Origin: Thermoanaerobaculaceae bacterium
Lineage (GTDB): Bacteria > Acidobacteriota > UBA4820
Direction: 5' to 3'
DNA length: 6,558 bases
NCBI GenBank assembly: GCA_012798145.1
Contig: JAAZNT010000005.1
Location: forward strand, 1-6,558
In this document: in pieces, positions 6,505 to 6,558 of the stretch
Layout: each line of letters opens with the position of its first letter
Numbering within the stretch: the stretch's first letter is position 1
Notes under the pieces: model-generated
The model's input: only the letters and a program-made list of their open reading frames with translations
Databases searched by the model: none
Told to the model about the DNA's origin: nothing
Made by a program: the position numbers and the translations under genes

Positions 6505-6516
6505 AAAGGAGGAGGT
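6505..6516 (+). promoter_or_regulatory. Ribosome binding site of the right-edge gene
   Basis: The sequence AAAGGAGGAGGT offers two overlapping Shine-Dalgarno registers ending 1 and 4 nt before the ATG. Its strength supports a real gene start there even though only 14 codons are visible. Confidence 0.75.
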
Positions 6517-6558
6517 ATGAATAAAAAATTGTTGACAATCATTATCGGTATCATTTTG
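6517..6558 (+). CDS. N-terminus of a secreted or membrane protein (truncated by window edge)
   Basis: Only 14 residues are visible: MNKKLLTIIIGIIL. A short lysine-containing start followed by an unbroken run of leucine and isoleucine is the beginning of a signal peptide, lipoprotein signal or membrane anchor. It is not the start expected of XseB, a small soluble helical protein. The gene begins 63 bp after the xseA stop, with a strong ribosome binding site and a possible promoter of its own. The family cannot be told from this fragment. Confidence 0.65.
   Translation, partial: MNKKLLTIIIGIIL

Noticed and set aside
1..6558. CRISPR array, tRNA or rRNA gene, insertion sequence or prophage module
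   Set aside because: I saw no regularly spaced repeats, no cloverleaf-like or rRNA-like segment and no transposase or integrase coding sequence; nearly all the window is accounted for by recognisable genes.

Overview
The window looks like chromosomal DNA from a Gram-negative, outer-membrane bacterium. The strongest clue is a large, partial, Oar-like TonB-dependent receptor with an N-terminal carboxypeptidase-regulatory-like domain and a plug of the type common in Acidobacteriota and related phyla (including Aminicenantes-like lineages). The moderate-to-low GC content, the receiver–PilZ protein and the 'GIDCGS' form of RuvC motif I fit such a lineage. The phylum call is an inference from recognised family style, not from a marker-gene search.

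Layout. Positions 1-2354 (minus) hold the 5' part of the receptor gene, which runs off the left edge. A 184-bp divergent intergenic region (2355-2538) separates it from a plus-strand gene for a receiver-like + PilZ protein (2539-3210). That region has back-to-back predicted promoters, a perfect inverted repeat in the receptor leader and a repeated hexamer at the two -35 boxes. The PilZ gene converges on, and overlaps by 7 bp, the end of a tight minus-strand operon read yebC (5021-4272), ruvC (4272-3799), ruvA (3794-3204). A 91-bp divergent spacer then leads to plus-strand xseA (5113-6453). The right edge holds the first 14 codons of a secreted or membrane protein gene with its own strong ribosome binding site (6517 onward).

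Function. The central part is a DNA repair and recombination block: RuvA (Holliday-junction binding), RuvC (junction resolvase) and, divergently, the large subunit of exonuclease VII. YebC (a TACO1-type translation factor, long also described as a regulator) leads the ruv genes, as in many bacteria. Neither usual partner is where it is often found: ruvB does not follow ruvA, and xseB does not directly follow xseA. The flanks are surface or signalling functions: an outer-membrane receptor and a probable cyclic-di-GMP-responsive protein.

I found no RNA gene, CRISPR array, insertion sequence or clear intrinsic terminator. No stretch over 300 bases lacks a gene. I do not see convincing evidence of a wholly new system; the points most worth a second look are the divergent control region, the degenerate receiver–PilZ protein, the separated ruvB and xseB, and the altered RuvA acidic pin.
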